A stretch of 64,000 nt of DNA, taken from Inia geoffrensis. Lineage: Eukaryota; Chordata; Mammalia; Artiodactyla; Iniidae. The stretch spans positions 46,941,908 to 47,005,907 of the forward strand of contig CM070904.1 of NCBI GenBank assembly GCA_036417435.1. Reading direction: 5' to 3'. Positions 11,326-25,244 of the stretch are shown in pieces. Each line of letters opens with the position of its first letter. The stretch's first letter is position 1. The notes under the pieces were generated by a model. The model worked only from the letters and a program-made list of their open reading frames with translations. It searched no databases and was not told the origin of the DNA. The position numbers and the translations under genes were made by a program.

Positions 11326-14300
11326 ATACATGCATGAATATTGAGGCAGCCCTTGGTAAATAAGATTCTGAGGAGGCAGAAATTTGCTTCAACATTTGTC
11401 CGCGAGTCCTTTTCTTCAGGATACCTTCTAAGTCCCCTAAGAAGCATATTTCCTGTATACTCTTCTCTTTTTTTTCTCATCTAAAACCTACTTTCAGTAA
11501 AGTATCTGAAACCCACAAATATTAAGATATGAAGTATAAGGAATCTTCAAAAGTATTGTCTTTTTTCAGGAGAATTTATATTCTAACCAAGATTCAGCTC
11601 TTAAACTAAGATTGATTGTTAACTTGAGGATTTTAGGCATTCCTTTTACGTGAAGAAGAATTTTTAAGGTGAGGGTAACATTTTGGTTTCCCTTAATAGA
11701 TAGACGATCTCAGATTTTTCCCAAACCACTCCTGTTTTGTGCCAAGGGAGGAGGTGGTATTGACTCTGCACTTCAGGATTACGGAGCACACAGATTATAC
11801 CAGGAATTAAAACACAGGCCCTAGAATAGAAATGTGGCTTTGCTAAGGAAAAATTCCATGGTCTAATTCTCATTAAAATGAAATTTTTAGGTTGAGTCAA
11901 TATGAAGAGAAACATCTAGATTGCTACATCTGGGTAGAGCCTTTTCAACCTGTATTGCCATTTCCTGTGTGAAGCAAAATTTTCTACTGAAATTAGAAAC
12001 AAGCAAGAGCTTTTATTTTTTCCTGTTCAAAAAATGCTAAAACTTTCAATGCATGTCATAACAACCCCAGAGAAATGGGGTCGATGGAATCAGATCATTT
12101 GGAAGAGAAGCACAATAATTACTTGAATGAAAGTCACCATTTGTGAATCTACCCAACTTGCCCAAAATAAAATGATTACTTCTGAAAGTAAATTACCTAT
12201 AAACTAACATTTATCTTAACCCTTATCCCAATTGTTATCCTTATTTTTATTTAGAATCATTACGCCAGTTCTTTAGAATATTCTGTATCATGACTTCCAC
12301 ATAATTTAGGTTTCACTAATTAATGATTCATATATACTTGAGATAGAATAGGTTGATGTTTACCTGTTTATTATGCAAAAAATCTTCAAAGAAGATACTT
12401 GCAAAATTCCAGGGACATTTTTAAACATTCTTAATTACTTTTAGAAGTATCTGTTTTTCTTCACCAAAGTGGTATTCTAACTATAAAACCTTCATCACTA
12501 ATCATTAACTCAGATCCTCCAAGCAATTCCACCAAGAATCATTTATTATCCTCAATAATATATAACAATGCTACTTTAAATATCAAAGTTGACCATAATT
12601 TTATTCCTCACTAATTTAAACATGCCTCTCCTTTTCTTTTCCTCTTCCTACCCCTCCCTTCAACCACCACCTTTGCCCCACAGTAAAACATGTCTATAGG
12701 CATATTGAAAATATAACCATATAAATAAGAACTTTTGAGAATTTGCAATTCAGGAAACATGGCAGAACCCCGGACTTACTATCACTTGTTAGTTGATTTG
12801 CTTCAATACAAAATATGATAATAAAGAGATAAACATATAAAATCGATACGCTTTTGTAAGAGCTATGGAAAAATTATTATTTATGGCTTATATTACATAT
12901 AATATATAGGCCTACAGATCTTAATTCAGATGCTGATGCAGGTAGAAAATCTACCTTTAATCCAGTTTTTATGGAAATGCCCTCATCGGGCCTTTCTAGA
13001 AGAAAGCAGGAGGCCACTCATGAGAACTGCTCAGTCCAGCTCTCCTTCAACATGTTAAGTCAGCAGCTTAATAGGGGGCATTTCATCAGCTTAGTAATTC
13101 CCTCTTATTGTTCCCTTCCCAAATTTAATTTAAGGGAGAGAGAGACTTTAATCTCAAAAGGCAAATACTTAACTTAAAAAATGGTACAGAAAGATAGAAA
13201 AGATAGTTTGATACGTGGCATTTTCTTACATGAAAAAATAACACTCAAACTAATAATGTGTGTCTATATATTTTTAAGATCCATAGCAAAATAGAAACAT
13301 TCTCAAGCAAGGAAATTTGAGAGTTTAACACCAACAGACTCTCCTGAAAAGATATTATAAGGATGTATTTCAGGAAGAAATTAAATTATTCCAGAAGAAA
13401 TGTCTGAACTGTTAGAAGAAAATATTAGTGAAGAAGCTAAACTTATGGGTAAATCTAAAGAAACTGTGTAAAACAATGAGAAATTTGTGGAGCTTAAATC
13501 TAGACACAGATAAAATCTTGGTCAAAAACAGTATATAAGTGGGTAAGGGAGTAAACAAACTTAAAAAAAGCTTCTAAGGTCTTCAAAAATTATGAAGGGA
13601 TGTAAAGACTTTAGATTGTATTAAATGAAATACACATGTTAAAATTTCTAGGCCACTGTGTTGTCACATGGTCACCATTAGCTGGAAGGTGCCACAGGGA
13701 AAGAGGTTAGGAGCGGGGTTGGATCAGCCAGCGGATAAGATGTCTCTTTTATCACACCCTGCTTGTCCTCCACAGTAATGAGTATTCCACTCTTTAAAAA
13801 GAAGTTTTATTTTATTTTATTTTTGTTGAGGATAGAAAGTGTGCAACCAGAAGATAGAAATCCTAAGAAGTATACTGGATAGAAGGAGAATAGAGATACA
13901 TTTTTCAGGGTTGAAAAGTAAACTTAAGAGTCTTAAAGACAAGGAGGTCTATGCATTTGCTTAAAAACCAAACATCAACAGCAAACAGGAATACAAGTGA
14001 TGTATTCTGGAAGGAATGTTAGCTATGGAGAAAATTACTTATTTGTCTATTCACAGAATGCCACACACCTAGGTGCTTCCACTTGGAAGAACAGCAACAG
14101 ATTATTTTAATAAACATGACATTTGAATAGTGTTTTTGCTGTCCACAGATGAGGGCCTAAGTAATTTTCCTACCAGCAGAGAACAGTGTACTTTGAGAAA
14201 CATATATGTGCACCCGTAAGTTCCTGTTAATGCACAGTTCTTTCAAAAATAAATTTGAGCATGAGCCATTTGAATGTTTTATACTTAGGAGGGAAAAAAT

Positions 14301-15278
14301 GACTTTTGTAGTAACAGAAATACAGTGAAAAAACTGTCAATTATAAACAAATAATAAAGATAAAAAAATGAAGACATCACTACCAAAACCAGAAAAATAA
14401 GCCTCAAAGACCAGAAAGCACTTTCTGTCCAAAATTAAATGTACAGTATTTTCATACAGTTTGCATTCATCATGTATTTCCAGTTTAACCTATTTAAGCC
14501 CCTTCCCATTGCTACTGATGTTCATGGATCGCTTTCTGTCTCTCTTTCTCTCTTTCAGTTCTACTATTTCTTATCATGTATATCTGCCTCAATGAGTTTT
14601 AAAGGCTAAACTGTTTGCTTAGAATTCAGGTGTTTTTCTTAGCAGATTATTTCAAGCTGAGGCTGGTCCTTTCACATACTGTTGAATTCCAAATGTCCCC
14701 CTAAAACATAACCATGAAAGTAATTTCTTTCCTAGCCTCATCAACACTTCAGATAGTTAATAGCCGCAGGCACATGTTATAAAAGAAGTTGCTGAAGAAG
14801 GGAACGTGAAGCGAATTTGGCATAGAGTCATGGATGGTACTAAACACATGGATGAAGTTATTTACTTAAGATTTTTCTTGTCGGCCTGATTTGGCTATAT
14901 TTTCAAAATTGACACATACTAGGCTGTAGACTTCTATTTTCACTAGCTGAGAAACAGAATGATTGCAGACTTTTGCATGTTATGCATTTTTAAATATCAC
15001 CAAGTTAAACTTAGATTTTGATTCCGTGCCCAGGACCAAGTGGAAAAATCTCCATCTTCAATAGTTCCTATTATCTTTTAGTCACAGGGCCACATACTGT
15101 ATTTCTTCTATGAGTAAAACTCCCACTTGGAATTCCAAGCATTGCATAACCAGCGGAGTGTTCATATTATATGTAACTCAGTCGACTTTCATATCTGAAA
15201 CAGACATTTTATCTGCATGATATTCTTTTTAGCAGTTAAAACTCTTAAAATCATGGTTCAGAATGGAGCCAACATTTA
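11326..15278. other. Unique AT-rich intronic sequence
   Basis: I see no gene or confident interspersed repeat. A short (TTTTA)-type tract occurs at about 13805-13830. Minus-strand frames of 83-91 residues near 11.2-11.9 kb have no recognisable features. Confidence 0.45.
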
Positions 15279-15420
15279 ATTCATCCAATAAATATTTATT
15301 AAACACCTACTTCTACTACTAGTATCACAACCATGACTACCACTTTACATAGTTCTTTACTGCTTTAAATTGCTTTTACAAACCTCATCTCATTTAACTA
15401 CCATGTGAAATTGTCCACTA
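15279..15420 (-). repeat. MIR or L2 fragment (reverse)
   Basis: It starts with 'tccaataaatatttattaaa' and 'cacctact', continues with 'tttacatagttctttac', and ends around 'cctcatctcatttaactacc'. This is the reverse-complement order of an MIR 3' half, and L2 tails share the same terminal phrase. I cannot separate the two families here. Confidence 0.6.
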
Positions 15421-18400
15421 TATTGAAGGAGCTTAGAGTCCCATAAAGCAAGTTAAATCAATTGCCAGAAAAGCCAGCCTTTAAAATCGTTGTCTATCGT
15501 GAGCTAAATGGTACTGGCTAAAGCAGTATTTTAGATGGTTTTGGGGAACTGACAAGTGATCTTAGGTAAACAGTTCATCTGCACAAATGTACATTTATTT
15601 TTTATTGTATTCTTTTTTATTCCAATATAATATTTTTTGAGAACTAAGGAACTTCACATAAAAATATAATTAAAAAAAATACCACCTATATGGATGACAT
15701 TTCTTGAAGAATGTCATATTTAAAATATGACCTATGTTTAAAATGTTACCTGCCTGTGTTATGAGCTAAATTTGGCCCATGAGCCTTAGTCTGCCAAACT
15801 CTGTACTAAAGCAGTAGTTCTAAAAGTTTGGCTGGAGAACATTGATTGCTATAGAAGTCCCAGACTGGTCTTCATGGCTTGAATAATACAGCTGCTGTGT
15901 TTGAAGGAACCTCAGCAACTTACCTGATTTACTCTCCAAACATGATTCAATTTCTCTTTATATCTTTAACATGTATTTTACAATGTGGAGATCTGTAAAT
16001 TTGTTTGGATTTCATGAGGTTAGAATATTTTGCTCACAACCTGTACTGTTGTCTCTTCAAAAATCTTTACTGTCCTTAATCATAGAAGGTTTCTTGCCAG
16101 GGGAAATTAGAAGTAGACATGATAAGAAGTAAAAGGCAAAGAGTAAGTTTAAAAAATTAATTTTGTTTTCTCTGATATAGCAAGCATTCATAAACCTTAA
16201 AAATTAGCATTAGCCAGTAATCAAGCAAATGCTGTTAGTTTCAAACACAAGAGGGAGGAGGTTGCCTAACCACAGGGCTTGACCATTTAAAACCTGAGCT
16301 CTATCATTTATCTGGTAAAATGAGTTGGAGACTCTCAGTTTTCCCTTGGTAGCTATTTGTCTTTCATGTCTCAATCATGAGAACATAATTGAGCATTTTT
16401 ACTTCATCTGGTGTTGAAAATTTTGTATGATGCAGGATTTAAAGTTTTCCATCCTAATTCTTAAAAGTCTTATTTCAAACCACATTGTATTAAGTGTGTT
16501 TCACTTAAAATAAGAAAACTATTATATAGCTTAGCTTGGATTATTTTTTCCTAAATCCACCCAATTGTTTGTGACTTTCTTTGGGAATGACTTGCTAATC
16601 TTACCCCAGTCCCATTTGTGAGCCGTCACTTTACAATGAACATTGACTACTGGACACTTATCCTTTCCAAGATATATTTTTCAGGGTTTTTTTCCTATAA
16701 AACATAAAACAGTAAAGCATTCATTAATCATTATTAAATCCATTCTTCTTTTTCTCTTTAGTGAATTTAAAAGGCAAATCAGCTAGTCTTTTTTTTCTTT
16801 TTGGCATGCATCAGCAAAAGTATGTTATTATGAGGTATTCTAAAATAATATATCTTCATAAAACAATATAGGTGGAGGTTTAAAGAGAAATAGGGAAAGA
16901 AATTGGAACCATCTGGAAACCAAAGTAGAGAAAAGTTTTTGCTAATGGTTGTCATGTACACATTACAAAAATAACATTGTATGGCTTTCTGAGTAGATGG
17001 GAAAACACAGAGCTATCAAAACGTTTAGAAAGAAGACAGTTCTGGAGTGTAGCAATTGAACAAATAAAATTATTCTTAAGACCTGTACTTAGAAGGAGAG
17101 TGGAGATTCACACTTCTTGGGTCAGTAGGGAATTAAACATATCTTAGAGATGATTTGCTCGATCATGATAATGGAAATCCAGCTGTGTTCCAGGGAAGAT
17201 GGAGGGGATCAGATATTTCTTTATTGGCAGAGGTGAATGGGGAGAGCACCGTTTACTGATTTGCTCCTAAATCAGCGTGATGAATTGGAAAAGAGTAGAG
17301 ATTTCATGAAAGACAAAAAAAAAAAAGTATGAATACATGCCTTAGAGAGAAGAGGGGAAATGGGAAAAAAAAGAACGGAATGAAGGAAGGAGGAAGGAAA
17401 GAGGGAAAGTAGGAAAACTCTCCAGAAACAAGCTGAACTCCCTCACATGTCAGTGTTACATACAAGAAGCAATGTTATTGAAATCCCATTTCAAAAGATA
17501 TTATTTGAGTATTAATACATAAATTATAAATCAATTTTAGGAGGGTTATCCATCCAATATAAACATTTTTCAGGCTTTTCTTCTTTTTGTCATTTCATCA
17601 CTAAGTAACCACGCAGGCAGGCAGTATGTCTTTAAAGGAGATTAGTAAAGGTGGTCTGATCAATTATTTTTAAGCCAAACCAAATAGGCATGCTCTAATT
17701 TTGCGTATTTCAGCATAATGTTGACCAGCATGATAGAATACTTATTTAAGCAGGTATATCAGTCTCAGAGATCTATATGTATAGTTACCTTGAAGTCAAT
17801 TGAAAACAGAATATTCCTTATTAATTTTGCCTGCTCAGCTGCTGTATGTAGTCAATGGGACTCATAAGGTTGTATATAGAATGAATCAACTCCTTGCTGG
17901 CCCTGGGCCTCCTTGAGTCATGTGAAGTAGGTTTCTGATTCCTTTATGTTCAGGCACAGCCAGGGAGACAAGAGTGCTACTGTCTTCTGCTGGTGTACAG
18001 AGTTACCTCAGGCTATGCAGGAAAAATGCTTTTTTCTTATTTTTAGACCTGAATCAGTCTCTGCCACAAAATGTATTCTTGTGAATACAGATAGCACTTT
18101 GTTGTCGTGTTCATGGGAAGGCACTGGACTAACCTGTTTGGACGCAGCTGCAGGCCACCTGTAGAGAAAGTCAAATTAGGGAGAGACCCCACTGTTCTTT
18201 GCATTAATGCTTTTTGTATTGTTGTTTGACTTTTCCCCCCCTCTGTCTATGTATCTTTTTCAACTAGGGAGATCGGGAGCACATTTTAAGGCCTTCTGTC
18301 CCTTTAAGGCATCTAGTGATTGAAAGGACTCTAAGATTTGAAAGGCTGTAAAAACTCCTCAGTTACCAATGAATGATGGCAATACAAATAATTTTAAAGC

Positions 18401-19555
18401 GTTGAAGTTGAAGTAGTCTTCTTACAGATTTAGTTTGTTTGGTGAACTTCCAACTCTTGCAAAATACTGTTCAAATATTCCCACCTATCTGTGCTGCGCC
18501 TCCTTGTGAGGATTTCTCATGTTGTCGGTGGAAAAGCAGTCATCGATATTAGCAGTTAACTTTACTGTAGATAAGGAGAAAAAAGAAAGAAATTCTCAAA
18601 GAAAAAGGATAAACTCCTCTTCTTCCTTTCCTCATCTACCAATTTGAAGCTTTAGAAAAGAAGCCCGTAAATGAAATATCTACATTAGCCACAAATATTA
18701 AAGGAGGGAAATGCACAAATAAAACTTGTTTCTGGAAAGCTTGATTTTGGCTGAAAATCAAAAACTATTTCCTGACAATGAGATCCATTAGACTACAAAA
18801 TAATTTCTCCAAGTAGTGGTTGCATTGCTTATAAGATTTAAAATTTAAGGTTAAACTGAAGATAGCAGGTTCAAATGCAGAGTTGTCTTCTGGCAGTTGG
18901 AAGGACCAGTTCTTCTGAGCCTCGTTGTTTCTCCTGTTTTCGTTTGTTTGATTGAAAATTCAGATCCAAATATAGGATTGGAATTTTCCCAACCCTCTGT
19001 TATGAATCCTTGCGAGCACTTTTGGGAAACTGGGATGGAATCTCACGTAGAGACCTGGCTTTGTCTGTGTACCTACATTGTTCTTCAAACATCTGAAGCA
19101 GAAGAGTCGTCACAGTTATCATTTAGAGAATTCCCTCTGCTCGACTTGCCAATATTTATCGAATTTAAACATCATACAGTTACAAAAACTTTCAATCATC
19201 AGCATTTTGCCCATTTTGGGCATTTTGCCTGTTTGTATAAACAAAATGCCCCTTCAGAGAAAGTATTGTATGTAGGTAGCTACTGAGATATTCCCTAATT
19301 CCTCCCGATAAGGCTTTAGTATTTTAGTCCCGATGACCATGATTTGATACATGCAAGTTATACTCCTACTAAAACTAAATAATATAGAACAGAATTTGCT
19401 GCAACTAAACAGTGACATTCAGACAGCTTTAAATCTCAAATACATGTTCTGTGCTTTTTCCTAAATGTCCTACTCTCTTGAGCATCTCTATTCTGGTGAA
19501 GAAAAGATTGGAGTAGTAATGCCTTATATAGCGTAATATTTTGCAGTTTCATAGG
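15421..19555. other. Unique intronic sequence
   Basis: Mostly single-copy AT-rich intron. A piece near 15765-15815 ('aaatttggcccatgag', 'tctgccaaactctg') resembles the end of an old DNA transposon, but it is too short to name. A 129-residue + frame (18897-19286) lacks any recognisable motif and is probably chance. The purine tract at 17344-17417 is listed separately. Confidence 0.45.
17344..17417 (+). repeat. Polypurine tract (GA-rich low complexity)
   Basis: About 75 bp consist almost only of A and G on the + strand, including AGGAAGG-type repeats and an eight-A run, shortly after a twelve-A run at about 17315-17326. Such tracts are common in introns. No function is evident. Confidence 0.7.
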
Positions 19556-19690
19556 TTGCTTCTGCATACACTTCCTTTAATAGATCCTCACAACAACCCA
19601 ACAATTGATGCCAAGAAATTAAGGGACAGAGCAGAGACTTGAAGTAAGGAGTTCTGACTCTCAGCTCCTTCCTGCTTTGCTCCATGGCTG
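19556..19690 (-). repeat. MIR SINE fragment (reverse)
   Basis: The phrase order 'ttcctttaatagatcctcac', 'aacaacccaacaattgatg', 'gaaattaagggacagagcag', 'agacttgaagtaagg' is the reverse complement of an MIR middle portion. Diverged. Confidence 0.55.
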
Positions 19691-20200
19691 AACTCTCACA
19701 TGAAAAGCATTTTCCATTTGGTGTTCTCTTTCACTGGGACTAGTACATAATTAGCACTTTGAACTATATATCCAGGTAAAGACATAGTCCTAAGGGAAGA
19801 ATGTAAAAAGTACCTAACTGCACAGAAACAAGGCACTCGAAGAAGTGTGAGACATAGCACCTCATGCCAAGGTGCTTGAAACCCACGGTCGAAAATAGGA
19901 CAGGTCCCAGGAAAAAAGCATAAATGATCCCAAAGTAACAGTTAGGCCAACATATACTCTACTATGAAGCAGATTCAGGGCACTTAATGTAAAGACACTT
20001 TCCTCTTCCAGGATAAAGAGATGAAATTAATTGACCACAGGGAGCTAATTGAGACCTACCTTAAAACCATTCATCTGTGACTTTCAAACTACCTGTGTTT
20101 TGAATTTGAAATGGTTTTACTATTTTTATCCCTGAATGCTTTCTTCATAGTTCAACCTAGATACGGTTTAACTATTAAAATGGAAAGCGGATTTAAGTAG

Positions 20201-20400
20201 CGGCAACGGTGCTATAATGGTGCAGCAAAAAGAGTGTTTGACTCAAAGACTTGGTTCGAATCCTGGTTCTCCTGTTTACAGTGTTTGTGTAGTTATTTCA
20301 CTGAACCTTCTTTTACTGTCCTCCGAAATGCAGAGAATGCCAATAATAACTTTTTCCCGGATTGTTGTATTTAATGAGATGCTGAATGTGAGTGTGTTTT
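20201..20400 (+). repeat. MIR SINE with intact B box
   Basis: This is a forward MIR almost from its 5' end: 'ggtgctataatggtgcag' at the start and an exact B-box-like GGTTCGAATCC at 20253-20263. Then come 'gtagttatttcactgaacc', 'cgaaatgcagagaatgcc' and a 3' part 'gtatttaatgagatgctg'. The B box is unusually well preserved for such an old SINE, while the A box is degraded. It could be mistaken for a tRNA gene, but no cloverleaf can be drawn. Confidence 0.8.
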
Positions 20401-23400
20401 ATCTGTGATGCATGATACCAACATAATCTGTTATTTTGCTTCAATTAGTTTAGTAGCTTAGTAAAAATAATTTCTTAAATTATTCAGATAACTACCCCTT
20501 TAACACCCCAATCTGATCTCTGGGTGTGCTCAGTCCATGTCAGGGTAATTAGCAGTGAAATAGAAAAGACATTTGTAATTTATAACAGTCCTTGGACTCC
20601 TGTGTATGGACAGCCTCTATTTTTTTGTCAGCTTGTTTATGAGACATTCATATCCAAACTTAAAGCCTACTCTGTAAAGAAGTTTCAGTGCCAGAAATCC
20701 CATATGGTTTTGATGTAAGTAAAAGGTGTACATTTCCCTCAGGGTCAGGTCTAAAAATTGGACCACTGCAGGCTCTGACCACATGTGTAAGAATCCACAG
20801 GACCTGTGATCTCACCTGCTGCAATCATATGCCATTATTTACTCCACTTGCCTCTTTTGAATAGGTATGATCCTAGCCAAACACAGTGGATGAGAAGGTT
20901 AAATAATACTAGGAAAATCATTACAGATGAAAAGACTATATTATATGAGTTTTGACATAATGCAACAGAATTACAACTTTATACATAATTCAAATCCATC
21001 AACGTGGAGGAGTCCTTGAAATTACTTTCTTCTCCCAAATGAAATGTCCTTTTTAGTTTCGATTTTTGCAAAATTTGGAAAATGGTTATTTTACACATCA
21101 TAAACAATTACTACAGATACCTTTCAGTCACACTGCTCTGACTTGGGAGGAGAATTAGCACTAAAATTCTACTATGCTTCAAAATTCTACCCTGTGGGTC
21201 AGAGTTTAAGGCCACTCAAAGAGAGACTAGAGAGTCTTAGCACAGACCTCCAGACCTCACCTCTTTCATTGGAACTTTTCATAATACTTGTGTTTGAACT
21301 CTGAATATTTGCCAGAGAGACTTTACTTCCTAGAGCAAATATCCTGGTATTTTAGAACCCAGAGATGTCTCATAATTTTGCAAACATCTATGCATTATCA
21401 AAAGCCCTGTGAATTACTAGTCATTTAAATATGTTATCTATTTTTTTCTGATTGCTTTTTCATTTCAATTGCTTCCATTTCCTGTCCTGACCTTAATGTT
21501 TCAGAGAAAGGAAGGAATCCCACAAGAGAGTGATCTTTCATTTGTGAACTGCAAGGCTTCCTAGACCCTAATTTGGCAGTGCGTTTACTGCAAAGCCTTG
21601 GAATGCTGTTTTGCAGTTTCAAAAGTGATCATACTCAGCTTCCCAGAAATTTTTATGCCTGGAGGATGCCACCAGAACAAGGGCAGCCTTGTTAACAGTT
21701 GTAATCTCTCAAAAACAAGATAGGATTCGGATATAAATCATCATTTCAGCTCACAAAGCTATGTTTTCCACCCCACTAAAGGATTTCATTTACATCTAAA
21801 ATGGCTAATAATGATCTCCACTAGAACTCCTAAGTGGAGGAATGCAGCTGCCATGTGCTTAGTGACTTTGGGGTTAGTGAAGAATGACATCACCAAATTT
21901 AAGCATGTTATCATGCTGACATAGAGGCACCTTGTTTTCTGTTCTGTGGATAGAGCAAGGATTGTGTTCTGAGTCTTGTTTTTTTCCTCCCAAAGAATAC
22001 CTTTCCACCCCACTTCTTAGCAGCTGCAATATGAAGGGTTGAAAATGTCACTTCAACTAATGATGAATGATGCTTGACCTCTGGACGGGTTACTCTGAAT
22101 TTTATGCAATGCTAAATTAACATGAAAGATCCCAACTCAAAGGACTTTGGCTGTTACGAATTGCTTCGAGGATAGATTTATGTAAAGCAGTCAGTAGCTT
22201 CGGGGTTTTTTGTAGTTGCGTCCTTGGTGGTGGTAGAGGGGTGGCGGGTGCTCTGTAAGCAAGGTAAAAGACAGAGTGTGCTAGCACTTTAATGTGTTTT
22301 CTCCTGTGAGATTAATATCTTTTCATACTGGAAATATTGTCAGTAAGCAGAAACAGTCGTGAAAAAAACATTCTCAAAAGGGCAACTGGCCCACATGTCT
22401 TTGTTGTTTTTATTTGGATATAATTAATTATGTAAAGCAATAGTTAGTAGAAGATTAACAATTAGTAGATTCTGTCAAGTAGTCACACGGAAATTACTAA
22501 CTAATTGAACGACCGGTCCTCTGTTGTGTCAGAAAGCAATGCTGAGTGTCATTCTTTTTATCTTTTTACTTTGTTGTTTTCACAGATCCCCTTGTTCTAA
22601 GATGTATGTTTCACAGCAAAGTAATAAATAAATAACCCTGGTTGTAATTTCATAACATGCAAAAGGGTTTGAAATAAAAACACCTGTTTTAATTAGCATT
22701 ATGATTTGTTCACTTAAAAAAAAGTGATAATCCTGATGCAGTTAGCAGACATTTTTAAGCTTTGAATTTCCATCTGTATCTTATATCATGATGTTTCAGG
22801 ATTGTCATGAGTTAATTATGTTAACTTGGGAAGCATTGCTTGCATTTAGAATGAAAAACTTCAGCTTGAATAGACAGAAAAGCAGATGCTATCTTTCTTG
22901 TCAATTGCTTTGTTGTGGGCTGGCTTGCAACTTTTCATGTATTTCTGGATGTAAAGGGAAGTGTAAATCTCTATTTATTTTAAGTTTAACATAAACTACA
23001 CAATTTCAGTATTCTGTTCTGGCTGTACGTGTCTTGTGTATCTTTAAATGTGTAGCTTTCCTGCCGCCAAATCCAAAAATCCACGGTCAAATTATCTCTT
23101 CTTTAATTCTTAATTTATTTTGTTGTGCCTAGCCATTATGAAGATTAGAGCATAATAAAATTTAAGAATAGGACAACCCTTCATGGCTCTCTCCTTTTCT
23201 TCAGTTAATTTTTCTACCACCTTTTTTGCTTTTGTACATCAGCCTTTTAAATGGTGCAAAAATACACGCAGCATCTGGGCACAACAAGCCATGTTAAGAA
23301 TGGAGTAGACACTCTAAGTAGGAATTTCCATGCTTTTGTGAGCTTAATGTTCCTTTAACATAGAGAGCAGCTGTGTTTATGTCAATAATCACACATTGAA

Positions 23401-23814
23401 ATAAGTGCATGTACATGTGATTCTTTATGGGATTAAGGACGTTAGGGATGGCCTTACACAAAAGATTTTTTTTTGTCCCTCCCATCTCCACCCAGAAAGT
23501 TTCTACAACATTCAAAACCAAGTTACACTGTTTTGAGATCCTGAAATATTCCTCTGGGCAATTGGATCCAAGGTGTCAACGAACAAACTATTGGATTGAT
23601 ATGATTGTAATTTTCTGTTTGCCTCCCTACCCCACATTGCTTCTGCATTCTTCACTACCTTGCTCTGTAACCAGGATCTGACCTATATGCTCTATATCAC
23701 CAAGGTCCCCTCACCAAAAGGCTTCCAACTAGATTGAACCAATAGGAGGCATCTGCAGGAGAGCAGAGGGCAGGAGACAATGCAAGAATGCAGTGATTGT
23801 TAATGCCTAATCCC
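20401..23814. other. Unique intronic sequence
   Basis: High-complexity AT-rich DNA with no recognised gene or repeat. Poly-A/T runs are few. The 22.38-22.77 kb part is singled out below as a possible regulatory element. Confidence 0.45.
22380..22770. promoter_or_regulatory. Candidate conserved non-coding element (speculative)
   Basis: This repeat-free stretch is dense in homeodomain-type cores: TAATTAATTA at 22421-22430, then AATTAGTAG, ACTAACTAATTG and TTAATTAGCATTATG further on. It has no tandem structure. AT-rich DNA produces such motifs by chance, and conservation cannot be judged from one genome. It is listed only as a lead. Confidence 0.2.
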
Positions 23815-24175
23815 CAAATTAGTGTCATAGGCAATAAGTGCTCAGCTTTCAAAGTGAAGTGAGATCAAGGAAAAGTGGATCGCTGTAGGCAGGATTTCTG
23901 GAGATGTGAGGGCTTCCTTTGGGCTTTAAAGAATTGGTAGGTTGGGGTAGAAGGAGGGAGTGGCTATGATAGCTTAGGTCAAGAATGAGCAAGAACCAAA
24001 ATATGGAGGTTTTAAAGTACAGCTCTTGTTTGGGAATAGTGAGTACACCAGTTTAACAGGAGCAGATGACAGGGGTCTGAGTGAAGTGGAAAGTTAAGAT
24101 TAAATGGCAGGTTGTGTCACATAGTAGAGGCCTTGAACGGATGGAATAAGAAATCGTAGTCTTTAAAGTACATTA
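23815..24175 (+). repeat. Possible old L2-like or other LINE 3' region
   Basis: The order of phrases ('gatcgctgtaggcaggattt', 'gaaggagggagtggc', 'aagaatgagcaag', 'cagatgacaggggtctgag', 'gtagaggccttgaacgg') resembles a widespread old mammalian interspersed repeat. The match is loose and I cannot assign the family firmly. Confidence 0.3.
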
Positions 24176-25009
24176 CAAAGGTGTGTTCAGTATATAAATA
24201 CAATCTGTAAATGATACGTATTGTGGAGGTTTATTCAAGTGCCTGATCACACATGCAAATTAACTTACGGCTGTTCTATCACTTAAAAATAGCTCTGTTC
24301 ATTAAAGGAAATGTAACCTAGATTTTCAGAAAATTAAAACAGAATGTTCCTAAAATCATGTTATACCTTTAACCAGGAGTCACCGTTTAGCACTGTCTTC
24401 CGAAACATTTTGGACTAAGGTGGAGAGTTATAAATCTAACAGGTTATCTGTACTTGACCAAGCAAGATTCCAATTTGACTTCAAACTATCAACTTGTTGT
24501 TTGCATAGACATGGCCACTGAACCTGGGAAACACCTATCAGTCCGTGTGTTTCATTTCTCTCAACTTTATATGTGTTTTGCCCCATAAACTTTACAACAT
24601 AGTAATTGTTATTAATCAGTAACACATCAGAGAGCACTGGGTTTGCAGTGATCGGTATTCTTCAGGACAGATGACCTGAATCACAAAGTGTGACTTGTTC
24701 CGTGGACTTAAGACTGCTGCCACTCCTCTAGAGACCATGGAATTTACCTTGTCAAGCAAGCTGATTTGTGTAGATGCTGATTTTGGGAGATTAACTATTA
24801 ACACAAGAATCCATGCTGTTGGTTGGATATTTCTTTCATATCCTGGTCTAGAGCTCTTTGCATATAAACTCGTGTAAAAATAATTATATTCTTACTTCCA
24901 GGACATATATTTAAATGGCACTCTTCTCTTCTTGCTCTGTTTCTACCTGACCATTTTCCTCCCTTATTATTTTAGGCAGTCTTGCAAAAAAATAGTTTGC
25001 AAGTCAGGA

Positions 25010-25235
25010 AACAATGTTAAAAACTTAGCTGTGACACTAACTTCCTGTATGAACTTGAGCAAGTTAATTTCTCTGGTCCTTACATCTTAACATGTTAAGT
25101 GAGGATAGTACTACATTCCTTGATTGCTGTGGAAGTTAAGTAGGATCATGTGTGTAAAGTGCCTATCATAGTGACTGGCACATGAAAGGTGCTCAGTTAA
25201 CGGCTTTTGTTGTCATTACTGTAGTAATCATTGTT
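25010..25235 (+). repeat. MIR SINE
   Basis: The forward MIR order is clear: 'tagctgtgacactaacttcc', 'gaacttgagcaagttaattt', 'taagtgaggatagtactac', 'ggaagttaagtaggatcatg', 'gtgtaaagtgcctatcatag' and 'ggcacatgaaaggtgctcag'. It lacks the tRNA-like 5' end. Confidence 0.85.
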
Positions 25236-25244
25236 ATTCAACTT

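Noticed and set aside
15765..15850. End of a hAT or LTR element ('aaatttggcccatgag')
   Set aside because: Only about 50 bp of similarity. Too short to name safely.
18897..19286. 129-residue + frame
   Set aside because: No motif, no splice sites that improve it, and an overlapping second frame is also open, as expected by chance.
20201..20290. Possible tRNA gene around GGTTCGAATCC
   Set aside because: No paired acceptor, D or anticodon stems can be drawn, and the sequence continues as an MIR.
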